A stretch of 64,000 nucleotides of DNA from Setaria digitata (lineage: Eukaryota; Nematoda; Chromadorea; Rhabditida; Setariidae). Position numbers and translations under genes: made by a program. A model generated the notes under the pieces. That model was not told where the DNA came from. It did not search any database and saw only the letters and a program-made list of their open reading frames with translations. The stretch covers positions 1 through 64,000 of the forward strand of contig RCAB01000338.1 in assembly GCA_003640385.1 (NCBI GenBank), in the 5' to 3' direction. Positions 1 through 14,228 of the stretch are shown here, in pieces. Position 1 is the first letter of the stretch; each line of letters opens with the position of its first letter.

Positions 1-31
1 AAAAAAAAACTCTCATATAGCAACTGAGGTG

Positions 32-44
32 TGACCTTTGACCC
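32..44 (-). promoter_or_regulatory. DR1-type nuclear-receptor half-site pair
   Basis: TGACCTTTGACCC is the reverse complement of two GGGTCA/AGGTCA half-sites spaced by one base. Such DR1 elements bind HNF4- and RXR-type receptors. Position at the window edge, with no gene seen nearby, leaves its relevance open. Confidence 0.3.
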
Positions 45-1144
45 AACAGTGGTGGCAATGAAACGATGTGTTTTTCCTTTTTTTCTTTTTGTCGATGCAA
101 GTATATTGAAAACATTTGAAAACGTTTCAAAATGGTCGAATATTTACGCATTCAAATTGCTTATCAAAATTTGACACGAGATCGTCCTAATCGAATAAAG
201 TTCAATCATGTAATCAATTCATAATNCATTCATCTGCTTCAGCCATTATCATATCTTTCCAATTTATCGTTGCTTGATAAAAAGGTTGTGTTTTTATATT
301 GATTACATCATGTGAATATACATTTTTTTTCCAATATTTATATCGCTTTAATTGGATTAACCTTCTTTTTTTTTTTTTTTTTTTTTTTTAATTAGTGCTA
401 ATCTGAATTGGGAGGAACTTTTTTTTTTCGAAAATTTTTTCTTCTTCTAAGCGCATATATATGAACGCGTTTTATTTTGTAAAAAGAGAAGACAATTTTT
501 TAATTCTATGATGAAAATTGCATGAAATTACTATTATTTATTTATTTTTTCACCAATAAATAGCGAAGAGTAATAAATTTTTTATTTTTGATTCCTATTT
601 CATCTAAGAGAAATGGTAGCAGCTGTAGAAATTGCTGCTAACGACATTTTATAGAGGCATATTATATATCTGACAATAACTGTAACAAAAGAATAGTAGC
701 AATCATTTATGGATGATTTGTCGCATGTCGCATGAGTGGATGGTGCTGTCAACCAGCTGCTACAATCTATTTCTTATACATTATTCTTATATTATAATTA
801 GAAACATTCATCTGGCGTTTAATTATTGTCAGCTCTATATCCAAAATTATAGAATTTATTTCACTGGAGAAACTGAAAAAAAATTAAAAAAAATTTTTTT
901 TTCGAGGATGGTATATTAAAAATTTTCCAAATGTTGCCCTAGAACAGAAATGAGATTAGGATTATTTCGGTTTAGGATATTGAAATAAGTTTGAAAATTT
1001 TCTGAAAAGGGAAAATTTTGTGATTTAATAGAAATCCTTTACTGCAGTGTTGAATGCAGCTTGATAACGACTCTTAATTTAACATCTTGACCAAAATGAC
1101 TAACTAGGTTTTTTTCTTCCTCTTTTTTTATAAATTTTTTTTTA

Positions 1145-1722
1145 GATGTAAGAATTTCAGCTGCTGGATTCAATGAATAACTTGTAAACAAAAACTTTAT
1201 TAAAATGCAAGAGTAGCTGATCTCACTTATAGTTGGGGAAAAATTTTTTTAAAAGTGTAGTAATTTAAAATTTTACCTTCAATCGGAAAGTAGTAGTTTC
1301 TTATTTAGAATAACTCGATTTCAAACACTTTTTGAAAATTATTTTGAAAATTTTAAACGATTATTTGATTCACTTACCTAAGATGCCGTTGCTTGAAAAT
1401 TATGCAGCTAGTAATATGAATAAAATGAAGTACCAACAAATTAGTCTCGAATTTGTCAATTTATCAAATTTGATGGAAGTCTGCCATTAGGGGTTATGAT
1501 CTTTCAGTCTAACAGAAGTCTTAAAGCTTGATACGTTTTAAGAATTCTCTTATAAATTTTTTAAAATTATACTTTCCTAAAATCACAAATAACCAAGAGC
1601 GTTTGGATTATAAATTTTATGATTTATTTCTTGGCAGATTTGGAAGTAAAAATTTCAGCTGACGGATTCAATGAATAACTTGGAAACAAAAACTTAATTA
1701 AAATGCAAGAATCGCTGATCTT
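1145..1722. repeat. ~78-bp diverged direct repeat (1145-1224 and 1642-1722)
   Basis: Both copies hold aatttcagctg, ggattcaatgaataactt and taaaatgcaaga in the same spacing with about ten differences. The function is unknown. They are possibly an old duplication or a small dispersed repeat. Confidence 0.7.
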
Positions 1723-3408
1723 TACTACCTTCTGATACTTTCTGCTGCGTAATCGAAGCTTCAAAATAGCCCAAAAATTCAAATTCATTCAGTCTAAATT
1801 ACATGACAACCGTTAATGTTTGCATTAAACGGCTGACAGCGTCTATTGGAGGTCGCATTCAACCGCAAGTAAAACTTTTGATCCACTTAAGTATTCATTA
1901 TTTTCTTCAAAATACTTTTTTATTTCTTTTTATACAAAAAATATTCAACACAAAAAGGCAACAAAAAGCAGTTGTTTGAAAGAGGATATTATTATTTCGA
2001 TTATTCAATTTGAAATTAAATTATTGCCTAGTTATCATTTGTTTTAGGATTACCATCCTATGAAAAAATTTTCTTAAAGTTCATATTACCCGCCACATAC
2101 GTAAAGTACAGTAAGGTATTTAGATTAAAACATAATTTACAAAATTAGGGTTCAACAAATTTTTGGTAGATTAACTTTGAAATCGCTGAATGGTTTATCT
2201 TTTGCCCCAGAAATACAATTCAAAATATTTTACAACAATATGACTTCTAGAAAATCTTGCTAGAAGCTCATCATACAATCTTTTGAGCGTATCAAGCTAT
2301 TAGATACGATAATGCACAGTATGAGGAATGGCAACATCTGTGGTCTAGATTTATAAATTATAATTTTTTTTATAATCTTTTTATATTTTCGCATATTTAT
2401 AAAGATTTTTTGATAACTGTGAGCCATGTGCTAAAATATAAGCTCAAATATAAAACAATGTCAACTGTTAATTGAGATGAACAATTCCTTTCTTTTTTTG
2501 GAATGATTTGTTAATTTACATTGCGTGTTTTACCTATATTATGCCAATATTTTAATATTTTATATACATGATAATAATTCTTTCTACTAGGGAATTGCAT
2601 AATCTTCAGAGCCATAAAGTTGGAACTAATGATGCAGTACCCAGCAACAGCCAAAATAAGAATATTTTCTAAAATTTTGCCAAACAGTTTACGACTTTTC
2701 TCGGATGAGAAATCACAGTGATTGAATTTATGCAATCCAAATCTCCTTTATAAATATTCTCAATCAAATGATTTAGGTATGAGTGAAATCCGAAGCAACA
2801 ACACACATTATGAGCACTAATTAAACAAAAAAAGAATAAATGATAAATCATTAATCGATGATCATTTTATCAAACTATCCTACTTGAAATGATTGTTTAC
2901 TGAATTATTGCTTTAATTAAATAAGATCATTTAACATTCTAACTTAGTCAAAAAGATCAAAGGCAATGCAATTATTTACATTGCAACGATCATCCCAAAC
3001 TTTCTATTCAACTTCATATTCTTAAGCTCAATTTCTGGTCCATCAAACCATCTTCAAGTTGCTGTTGACAGTTTCATTCATAATATATTTGTGTCAACTC
3101 CTTCACAGTCGCAACAAATTACCCTCACTGTTTCCAATATCCTTCAACAACTTTCCTCACTAAATTCTCATATAATCACTTGCTTAATATTTCATTTTGA
3201 GCTGAATAATTGATTTCCTCCGTTATTAAGTTTTCACAGATTCCAATTAATACTTTAGAAGCCGCAAGTTAACTGTTGTTATGTTTTAATAATTCATTGG
3301 TAAAATAATCAAATAATGAAACTGGAATAATGAAATATTGCAGCATAATAAATAATTGGCAATATTACCAAATAGCAATTAACAATAATTAATAATTGAT
3401 AGGTGATT

Positions 3409-3421
3409 AATAATAATAATA

Positions 3422-3471
<50 letters not shown>
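3409..3471. repeat. (TAA)n microsatellite
   Basis: About 20 units with one interruption (tag). Confidence 0.95.
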
Positions 3472-3472
<1 letters not shown>

Positions 3473-3904
3473 TTATGGCGATAATAACAACATATACATT
3501 GATAATAACAGCAATGGAACAGAAGTGCTATATGATATAAACATAGTAGTTTATGAATTCGTTGAAAGTAGTTCACTTTCTTAAATTGCCTCCAATTCAC
3601 TTTTCCACAAACCAATTCAGTATTTTTGCATTTTAGATTTGACATAGTGTTATCGTGCTATACAGCCTAAATTCATGGCCATTTTTATTTATTAAAATTA
3701 TTTCGTTCAGATATCTGATAAATTTCCTTCATTGCTAACACTGCAATTGAAATGTTCTGGTCTCTCAGTTTAATCATTTCTTTCTTTCATTTTCTTTTCT
3801 TTTTCTTTTTTTTTTTTTTTCGAAGAAATTTAAATGAATAGCCGAGTTATGAAGTGAAAATAGTATGTTACAATCAATTTTTATCAATTTCATTTAAAAT
3901 CAGT

Positions 3905-3940
3905 AAAAGCAGCAATAATCGGAAAAGCAGCAATAATCGG
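3905..3940. repeat. Two exact 18-bp tandem copies
   Basis: aaaagcagcaataatcgg occurs twice head to tail. Confidence 0.85.
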
Positions 3941-6900
3941 ACCTCATTCATTACTTGTTAATATTTGCGATACTGAAAATCAAATAAGCCGGCATTATTT
4001 CGTATTGCCGAATGAAATGAAATAATTTCAATTGTAAGAAAAGTATAGAATTGATGTAAAATTTAATTCTTTGTTATTATTATTAATATTTTTTATTCAG
4101 TTTGCCAAATACAGAATTAAATGTGATGTCTATCTTTCCTTTTAAATTTTTGGATGAATTAATTACAACTCTGTTCAAGCCTTAGTTTTTCTAATAAATA
4201 AAAGGAAAATTTTTTTTTGCTAATGTCTTAAGAATCCATTATTTTCTTTTAATGAGATTCCAAAGTACTATTTCTCAGCTGCGCTTCCAAAATTGCTAAT
4301 TAATATTTATAAGCGCAATTTGAAATAATAGTGTAGAATGAACTATTTCAAATCGAGGAATATTATGATCTAACGCTTACTTATTGTTTTCATGCAACTA
4401 ATCAAGCATAATTAAAGCAAAAAACGGTGGCAACGAAAAAACATTTGCTTCATATTTTATTCCATTCGTTTTTTCGTTTTTGTTTTCTTTTCAATTTAAA
4501 TCTGAAAATTTCAAAATTTTTGTGACGTCAATTTCAGATCGCAATCAGCCTTTTCGTCACATTTTTTTTTTCTGTTTTCTCGGAGCAAATTCTTGCCCAA
4601 AAAATTCTTCGTCAGTTTAAATTAAATGAAATAGTAAGTAACAAAAAACGCATAGCATCGTATTAAAGGTATTTAACAAAATTGAAATATAAAACTTGGC
4701 GTTGGAGAAAAAATTGTCAATTTTTATCGTCATTGTCACCTACTGATAGATCATTTCTTAATCATGTAGAAATATGCATTTTCTTTTTCTTAATTTTACA
4801 ATGAAAGTTAAATGGAGAATAAGCAATCAATTTATATTTTAAAGTTGGTTCGATCATTTTTTTTAATTAAATTATTCTGTCTGTATAAATTGAATATTCA
4901 TTTATTTAATGCATTTGCAGATTTCTTTTGAATTATTTCTGATTTCGCTTTAGCTGATAAGCTTTACCTTTATCTAAAATAAACTATCTATATTTGTCAA
5001 TTTTATATCAAAACACTGGAAAGAAATGACAAATCATAAAATTCATACCGCTGAAGCAAATAATATTTTATTTGTTAATGGCTTAATTAGCGGTGAAGTT
5101 AAACTATTATGCAGTATAGTTTAATGTTAATCACACATTGATTAACCTGTAACTTCTTACCTAATAGATGAATTTTAAACTTTTCAATCTTCCCGAGATC
5201 AATTCAATTATTTCTGCTTGATAATTCGTGTTTCATGTGATTCTTCTCACAAAATAATTATGCTATCAGGTTAGATTCATTACAAGTTGTAAACTAATTG
5301 AGGCAATTATTAGCTAGCTTCAAAATTTGACCAATCTTTTTTGCTTCATTTACTACAAGGCATAGTATTTGAATTGATTGTTAGTTATTTCAAAAAATTT
5401 TTCATTTTAAATACAAAAAAAAAATTCGTTATAATTTCTTTTATTCTCGTTCGGAAAATTCAATTATCATTTTGCTTCATAAAATTTTCACTGCAAATCG
5501 AAATAATTATATCTATAGCTAGACCATTTGAACTCCACCTTGGATCCTTCTGATGCATTCTGATCAACAGTTCCGATGACAGGAAGAATTTCTTCTGGCT
5601 ACTGCAGATTACAGAAAGAGCTCTAACCAGACGCCTAGTTCCCCATTTCAGGTTTCATCCATGGAAAAAATGAATGAGATGAGAGAAATGTAAAGGAATT
5701 GTTACAGAAAGTTGAAGTAAGGTAACGTTTAATTATTAATATCTATGCAACAATATTTCGTCACAGATTTTTATTCTTTCGACATTTTACTCTCCTTGAA
5801 CTTTTAAGTTATTACGATACGTCTAATTATTTGCACCTAATTATCGTGCGGTGGTTCAATTAATTTAAAAGTTTATCCCTTCATTCACTAATTTTTTCTC
5901 TTTCTTTTCTATTTGTTGGCATTTGTTAAAAGACTGTATTAAGCTTCAGAATAGACTTTTTTTTATAAGACTATAAAACTGCTTTAGAATGAAAAGAACA
6001 GTAAGTGATAGATGATATATTAACATTTCCGATATTGCATTTAAAATTGCAATCAACTACGCAATTTTGATAAAAACAAATTCTTTCAATTCAATTTTTT
6101 ATCAAGTTTGATCTAATCTAAAGGTTTTCGAATTTGCTGCGCAAAATTTAATAAATTCTTATAAATTACTGTCCAAATTTCAAAATTTGATCTTATAGAC
6201 AATAGCAAAATTGCACAGTAACAATTAAACCTTAAGCACTGAAATATTGAAAAGACAAATTCCATGCCAATTTAAATATTTTGCTGTAATTTTATTTTAT
6301 TTTATTTTTTATAACATTTCAAATATATCATTCATATTGTTGTAATATTCTAACATAAAATATTGCCTAATAATTAATTTATAGTCATTTTTGGCCTCCA
6401 TAAATTTTTTTCTTTCCAGCTTATTTATTGACTGATTTAACTGAAAATATTGAATAAAAAAAATATTATAATGGCAATAAATGTTAAGAATGCTTTTTTC
6501 TTTTCATCTTTTTTTTTATTGTAGAAATCAAAAAGATTTCATTTGAAAATAAGCAACTCAAAAAAAAAAAAAAAAAAATCAAACTATCGTTTCATTATCA
6601 CAATATTAATCCAACTCAAGGTCGTGATGACAAGAATTTCCTTTTCGTCCTTTTTTTCTTTTTTTTTTCCAATTTTGTTCATTGAAATTGTTTTGTGGTT
6701 TAATTTGTGTCGTCCATTCCATCGTTGCCTTCCTAAAATGTGTCGCCCAGTAATTTATCATTACTCTTAGACATATACCTTTTCATTTTCCCTCTCACAA
6801 TGATTTCAAATGAGTTGACATATTTTTTTGCGCTGGTTTTTGTCGAAATAATAAAAAGTGATTTTTCCTTTTCTTCCTGATTTTGAGCAAAATCGGTAAT

Positions 6901-9900
6901 TGCTGAATCTAAACTTTTGTTTTAAATTAAAATAAGCGTAAAAGAAACAGAAAACAGCGATGCTTTCGTTTTTTTTTTATTTCGTAAATTTTCATTTTTT
7001 TAGTGATCTAGAATTTGTTATATTTTTTACTGCAAGAAAGAAAGGAAATGTTTCGCTTGTTTTCTTTTTTCTTATTTTCTTATTACTTTCTATAAATTGA
7101 CAAGATTATTGCTTAGGCTAAGCTCATTTAAGCTGTACTACCAATTTAGCAAATGAAGTTATTTTGATACTGCTGTTCTATTCCAATAATTTCTAAAAAA
7201 TAAGATTTTTGTATCTAATACTTTTCTTCTAGTTTATTAGATTTATCGTCCTTTCTCCAAAAAATTTTTCACTTCGCCTTAAAAATACCTGATATTCCAT
7301 TATCGTTCAAATATATTAATATTATGTCATCATCATTATAACTTAACGAAACAGTAGTTCTATCACTTTGTCTTTTTTTAAATTTTATTTTGCTTTTTTT
7401 GTCTGCTAAGCCAAAAAATGATAATTATGTATTTTTTTAATTATTTTGTTGACAAACTAGAAATTAAAAAAAAAGTTTTCGTCTGATCAACATTAATGCA
7501 TAGTGCTCATCTGTTAATTAATCAGATAAAATTTCAATATTTAATGCTCTTTTCGTATTGCACTGACCTATATTTTAACTTAATCTTTTTATCACTTTAT
7601 ATCCGCACCTGAATAAAGTTTTCTCAACTTTTTTCTTGTTTCACTGTTTGGTACTGCTGAGTGATGATTTTTCCTTTTCAACTGAATCAAATTCACTTTC
7701 AATATTTACAAAATAAGGTAATTATTTTGAATTTTATCTATTTTTCAAATTACAATAGTTACCACATTACTAATTAGTCGCCAAAGTAAGTAAATTTCAT
7801 ACTCGAAAAGATAAAAAAGTTGAACGATAATTTGATTCATATCATCATGATCTCTATTTTTGTTCTTGTTTTTTTTTCATTCCTGTTCAAAAACGATAAA
7901 ACAAAAAAAATAAAGTAACAAATAAAAATTCGAATGCAAAATTAAACAAAACTTCAGAATGATTGCATTTTACCACTTTTTTTTTTTTTGGAAATTTTCA
8001 GTTTCATTCCACATTTTTCATTTTTTTTGAAAAATTTTCAGTTTCATTCCATTCATTGCACTTATTATTTCCATAATATTATCAGCTGTTTAGACATAAA
8101 ATTTCCATGTCCGGAAATGCAGACGTTATATGCTCTATAATATAATATGTAAATGACTTGATCATTTTGTAATTTCTTATGATGATGTACTGATCACGTG
8201 ATCCAATAAATATTGCACGAATCAAAATATATCTTGATAAAAATTTGTATAACTTGTCGAAATTTAATTATAGCAAAAATTTTTAATTATTAGTCTTACG
8301 TTCTCTAGTACGTTACATTCATCAAATTATTTATGTTTACATCGGCTTTTACATTGCATCCTTCGTTTGATTCAGACTTTATGATTACGTTTAATTCTTC
8401 AATAATATAAATAATGCAAGCTACATCAGTTTTTCATATATCATTCATTTTATTTGTATTTATGCTAGCCACTACATTACATCTTTTATATTATTTATAC
8501 TTTTCCTAATTTTTACCTTAGATATTTACTTCATTGTGTCAAATTCTCTTGCGCCATTATTACTTTATTTTGCTTATATTAGTTATGATACTGTATTCTA
8601 TATAGTATTTACAGAAATGATAGAATTTTTCTAACTTATTCAAACTAAATTAGCTTTTTAGCACATTTATCGATCATGGTGGTACATAATTTTTATTTTC
8701 TATTCTCAGTTTACTGATTAATTATTTTTAATTACATTTCCGCTACTGTTATTGAATTGATTCAACTACAGATTTTTATAAATAGCTTTAAAATTGCATA
8801 ACATTTGCTGCAGTATATTTTTTTATGACTGAAGAGAAAAAAATTTAGATTACACACGTGGTGACGATTATTTTAAAGTTGCAAAATCAAAAGTAGATTT
8901 TGCTTTTAATTTTACGAAAAATATTTAGACAAAAGTTAAGAAACACTCTAAATTTTCATTAATTCAAATGTTTCATTTCTCGATATTGTAAACAAAAGTG
9001 AACAAAAAAAAAAAAAAAAAATTACTTTTTCGTAAAGCATTCCAACCTTAAAATGACACTGAAATTGATCTGCTTGCAGTGAAAATAATTTTCATTTCTC
9101 TGAAATTTCAAGTCAAATTTTGTCTTTCTTTGTTCTAAAACCAAAGATTTCATGAAAAAAAAGAAATTGCGGTTAGATAAAAGTTTTAAAATTAAATAAA
9201 GGTGTTTTATTAAATGTTTTTACAATTTACTTTAATTTCACAATCAAAAATTTCTCTGTTCAGTGCTTTCATGATGATAGTTGAGACTAACCTGTCACTC
9301 TTTAATTAATTAACAACTCGAAAACTGAAAACGAAAGTTTTTGGAAAGCATGATATTATTTGCATTTTACATTTCCGATTTTCAAATAATAGATATTTTC
9401 ATTGAAAGGTTCCATTTTTATTGCTTATAATATAAATATCTGTTTTTAGTCACTTTTCAGCTTTCATAATGATTTCTCGCGTTGTAATGATTAATGATTC
9501 CATAAAGACTTCTAATTTTGGGACAACTTCTTTTTGTTCATATTAAATCATAAAATGAATATGGAACATAAAACAATTTCTTTTCCTAATATTACTATTA
9601 TTAAATATTTTGCCGAAAAATTAGCTAACGAAGTGTTTTTTTGGTAATGAAATTTGAAAAGTTGTCGCTTAACAATTTTATGAATAAATATTGTTTAGAA
9701 CCAAAATTGCATCACTCCAATATTAACAAATATTTATTTGCAATCATTCAGAAGGCTATTATAAAAATTTGAAGGATATGAAAAGTTGCTAATGATTGAT
9801 AACTTTCGATGCTGCTGATTAAAAATATGAATGGAATATCAAATCATAATTCCAGTCACATTATCAAATAATTTACAGACATTTTATAGACCATTAATGA

Positions 9901-9978
9901 GAAATTATGGCATTTTGCATTAGTTTATGAAACCAATTGCACAAATTGAAGGAAGTTGAAACAGATAAGACAATCACA

Positions 9979-10056
9979 ATGAAGGAGCATTTTGATAACG
10001 ATGAATTGGCATTTTTCTTGGATATGGCAATGAATGAATCACAGCGATGGCTTGAA
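9979..10056 (+). CDS. E1: first coding exon, start of CH domain
   Basis: The ATG at 9979 opens residues 1-26. The exon ends with ESQRWLE, the conserved opening of the LMO7-type CH domain (E-A/S-Q-R-W). The donor is GAA|gtatat at 10057, phase 0. The frame is closed upstream by TGA at 9928. An AG at 9963-9964 could be a cis- or trans-splice acceptor just before the ATG, so a further 5' exon is possible but not needed. Confidence 0.75.
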
Positions 10057-13000
10057 GTATATTTAAAAATGCTTTATATTTAATCATATATATTATATAT
10101 AAATAATTTAAGTATTTGTATAATATATATACTTAAATTCGTATAAGTGTGCACATATATATATTATATAATATATATAATAATATGTATATATATATAT
10201 ATATATATAATTTAAGTAAGCATATATGTAATTCGAAAAAACTGGATTTTTCGACATCTTGTTTTATTTTTTGAATTTTCAAAAAGTCATTTTTTTTTCT
10301 TGCAGGTAACATGTCGAGAACTTTTCATCGACAACAATGATTTCGCCTATTCATTACGATACGGGACACATTTGCGCAAGTAATATCAGTTTAAATTGTT
10401 AGAGCTAAATAAAATTTAATAGTTGGGAAGTGATAAACTAAGTAATCCTGACATACATCTCACAGCAAGTAAGCTTTAATTTATATGATTTTTTTTTTTT
10501 TTGTTACAGGTAGTATACATTGGTATAAATTTGATCTTTAGTACTGTAGCAGCAATAGATCTGATATAGACATGGTAAACACTATTAAAGTAACAGATGC
10601 ATTGTACAGTATGCACGCATATGACAGTAAGCAAATTCTGTGTGGGCTAATCTGGATTTTAATGTTTTGTAAATTTAAAACCGATAGAAAAAGTGCTTTT
10701 CTAAAAAAAAACACAAAATAGTTCTATTTTCAACACAGGAATCTAGTAAAAAATTCGAGACAGAGTATGCATTACTACTCTAACAGTAAAACATCGACAT
10801 AGGCATGGAAATTTTACAGTAAAGAACGCAAATATCAATACATGATTTTCAACATTATATAAAATAGAAATTATAATTAATAATAATCATAATTTCAGAA
10901 TAACAAATAAAATAGTACCGGATTGTTTTGATTTGTCGCATAATTATCATGAGAAAGATACTCGAACGAGAACAACACGCCAAATACTTGCTAAAGCAAA
11001 ATTATCTTACACAAAATTAGAAGACTACATTGATGATGAGGTATGTTGAACTATAATGTACCAATTTCACAATATATTAATTTTTTATTTTTCTCCAGTT
11101 TTTCTCTTTTTTGTTATCCTTTTAATTAGAAAATTATTCATATAAAAAAAAAAATACAAAGTTTGAGGTAAAAATTTGCAGGATTGGATATCACAATTTT
11201 TACTGATTTGTATGCATCGTTTTCATATTCCATGGTATTTACTATTTTTAAGAGAAGATTTAGAACAATTTGATAATCTCGAGAAACCTTATCGAGAATT
11301 TATTGAACAGCAGTGAGTGCAAATTAAAATTCGTATATTGAATTTAATCGTCTAATAATGTGTGTAATATATTACCTTCTTTTAGTTACCCATAATAGAT
11401 TAGTTCCATAATACTTTGTTTCACAACGAAGTTTCACTTTTATATTATTCAAATGTCTCTTTTTTTGAACGCCCTACTACTTTTTATAAAATTTTTTTTC
11501 CGTTGAATTTAAAAGGTTCCAATTTCATATCATTGTTAAAATGTTGCTAATATTATAACATCTATGGTGTTACTAACTTGCAATTTTATCTTATCACTTT
11601 ATCAAGCACCCACCATGATACATAGCATTTTTAATGTTTCACTTTATTAGATAACCATTAAAATTGTTACGATAATCTTATCCGGCAAGTAAAGAGTTTA
11701 AGAGTAATCCTGTGTCATTTTTGCAATTTTTAATTTTTATTATTATAAGCTATAAGACAAAGTAAGAAAATTATGAACTTGAATTTTCCAGTTTTGAATA
11801 ATAAACTTTGCATCGAGCTTCTTTTTTTAAATTATAGCAAAAGAAATTCAAAAAAAAAAAAAAAAATAAAAAATTAAGAAACATTAAAAAAATTCTGTAG
11901 AACAAATAGCATTATTTTTTTTTTTAATATTATGTCACTTTTGACAACAGCTGCTTTGCTTTAATTGATATTTTTTTTTCCAATTTTATACATCAATCAC
12001 TCGTTTTATTATTTTTCCATCAGAAAAAAAAAATGACATTTCAATGAATTATCGAGAGAAAATAATTTTTTAACACTGAAAGTTCGGCAAAGAGTAATTT
12101 TTTAAAAATTTAATTTTTGAAAGTTGAAGGAGGAAAAAACTTTTTTCAACAAGTAGCAAAAAAACGAGAGAAATGTTTGAAGTAATCAAATGATTGAAAA
12201 GTACCAACTCCATTGAATGAATATAACTGTGCCATAGATTTTTCTATCCTTTATTTTTAATGAAATTTTATCACAACTGTTAATAATAGAGATGATTAAT
12301 TAATTAATTATTGCGCCAGTCTAAATTATCACCCGCTCAAGTACTTTTAATTAATTGCTGAAATTTATTGAATGAATATAACTGTGCCATAGATAGGAAA
12401 AAGGAGAATAATTATTAAATTTGAAACGATTTTTTTTTTTTGTCTTTGCTAAATAGTTTCGAATATTCCAAAAATTCTTCGCATTGTAATTTTAATATTA
12501 CTGATACCTAAACTGAAATCATGACAAATTTAGAGACATAAAAAATTAAAAAGTAACAAAAAAATTCATCCAATTCTCTCTGTAATCACTTTCATCATTA
12601 CATATGTGTATTTGATTTGTACTAGTCACTGTGATTTTTCATGGTCTGTATGGCCTAATACAGTCTGCTTGGGCCAGTATGGATGTTTACATGGTCTCTA
12701 TGGCCTATTACAGTCCACATGGCTTTTTTCGCCTATATGGGCTTGCAACTGCAGGTGGCCTTATATTTATATAATAAATCTATAATAATTCATGAATTTC
12801 TATATGAATCTGTATATATGTATGCATGTGTGTGTATATTCAAATGTAAAATATTTGGTGAAGTCTTGAAAAGCTCTACAATAATATGAAATATGAATGA
12901 GAATGGGATAATAAGGGCGGAAAGATGGAAAGATAATTACAATTATATCTGTTTGTGATTACCAATAAGAATAGAGAACAAGTAGGAGAGATACCTGCAA

Positions 13001-13691
13001 CTGTTATCTTCTTATTTAAAGTTTGGAGATTTGATATTTCAGAAGTAATTAAAATTTTCTAAAATGAATGCGAAATAGGCGAAATTAAAGCAATAAAATT
13101 TTTAGAAAGGCATATTTCGAGAGGAAGAGAGAGAGAAAAAGGGGCAAAAAGATAGATGATAATTTTAATTTCACCTGTAAAATTTGCTCCGTATAATAGA
13201 AAATCTAATATTATAAAATCAAATCATCACTTTATTAGAATTATGCAACGGTATGAATGAAATGATCTATCTTCTTATTTATCGTAAACACTAAAAAGTA
13301 GATTAGATCATAGATTTTAAATGCAGTTTTAAAATTTTGATTCTAGAATTTAAACCAAATATTATTGTGCGCTGCTTTATTACGTTCGTTCCATTTTATT
13401 ATTTTACTCATAACACCTTTTCAATCGCATATTTTTCTAAGAATTCAAGTAACTAAGCTGAATAAAACTCAGCCCCAGCGTTAAACTCATCGACTATGTA
13501 TTAAAAGACAGTAGAGAACAACAATATCACTTGTCAAATTAAATAACTTCTCTATCTCATTAGTTAGGTATGTTAAGCAGTTCTTAAATAAATCAAGCAT
13601 TTTATGATATGATAATAACATCATCTATCATCCTTATTATTCTACTTATTATTATTATTGTTATTGTTGCCATAATAACAACATTATTATA

Positions 13692-13742
<51 letters not shown>

Positions 13743-14115
13743 TTGTAAGTAAATTTGACAAGATGATAACTGTTCTAACTGCAACCAATAACAATCATTA
13801 AGGAATGAATTACTGACGAACGATTAACCCACTATAAACATACAGCAACTGTCAATTAAAATAGCTATGAATTTTCGAATAATCTATTTTATCAGTGATA
13901 ATAGGAATAATAATCATTCCTCTCTCATGTTTCCTACTATCCCCATCGCTATTCCCCTTTCTTCCACTCCTTTACTCCCTCTTATATTATAAATGACGAA
14001 TAAATAGTTAGTTAAATAATAGTTAAGTTGATGAGAGAAATTCCTAATGATCTGACCGAGATTTCGATCTTTTCAAACTTATGTATTACATGAGAACAAT
14101 TTATACACACTATGT

Positions 14116-14147
<32 letters not shown>

Positions 14148-14156
14148 CACACTATG

Positions 14157-14228
<72 letters not shown>

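Larger units (their letters stand above)
1..9978. other. Upstream AT-rich region, no supported gene
   Basis: Contains poly-T and poly-A tracts, a (ATA)n run, small direct repeats, and scattered short open stretches (minus 2511-2851, plus 5341-5553 and 6543-6770). None has convincing domain content. A short G+C-richer island at about 5530-5660 is exon-like but unassigned. The promoter of the LMO7-like gene should lie in the last part, but I see no motif that fixes it. Confidence 0.5.

Noticed and set aside
13602..13784. Poly-Ile ORFs over ATA/TAA repeats (also 3379-3645 and 45969-46169)
   Set aside because: Simple translations of trinucleotide repeats, not genes.
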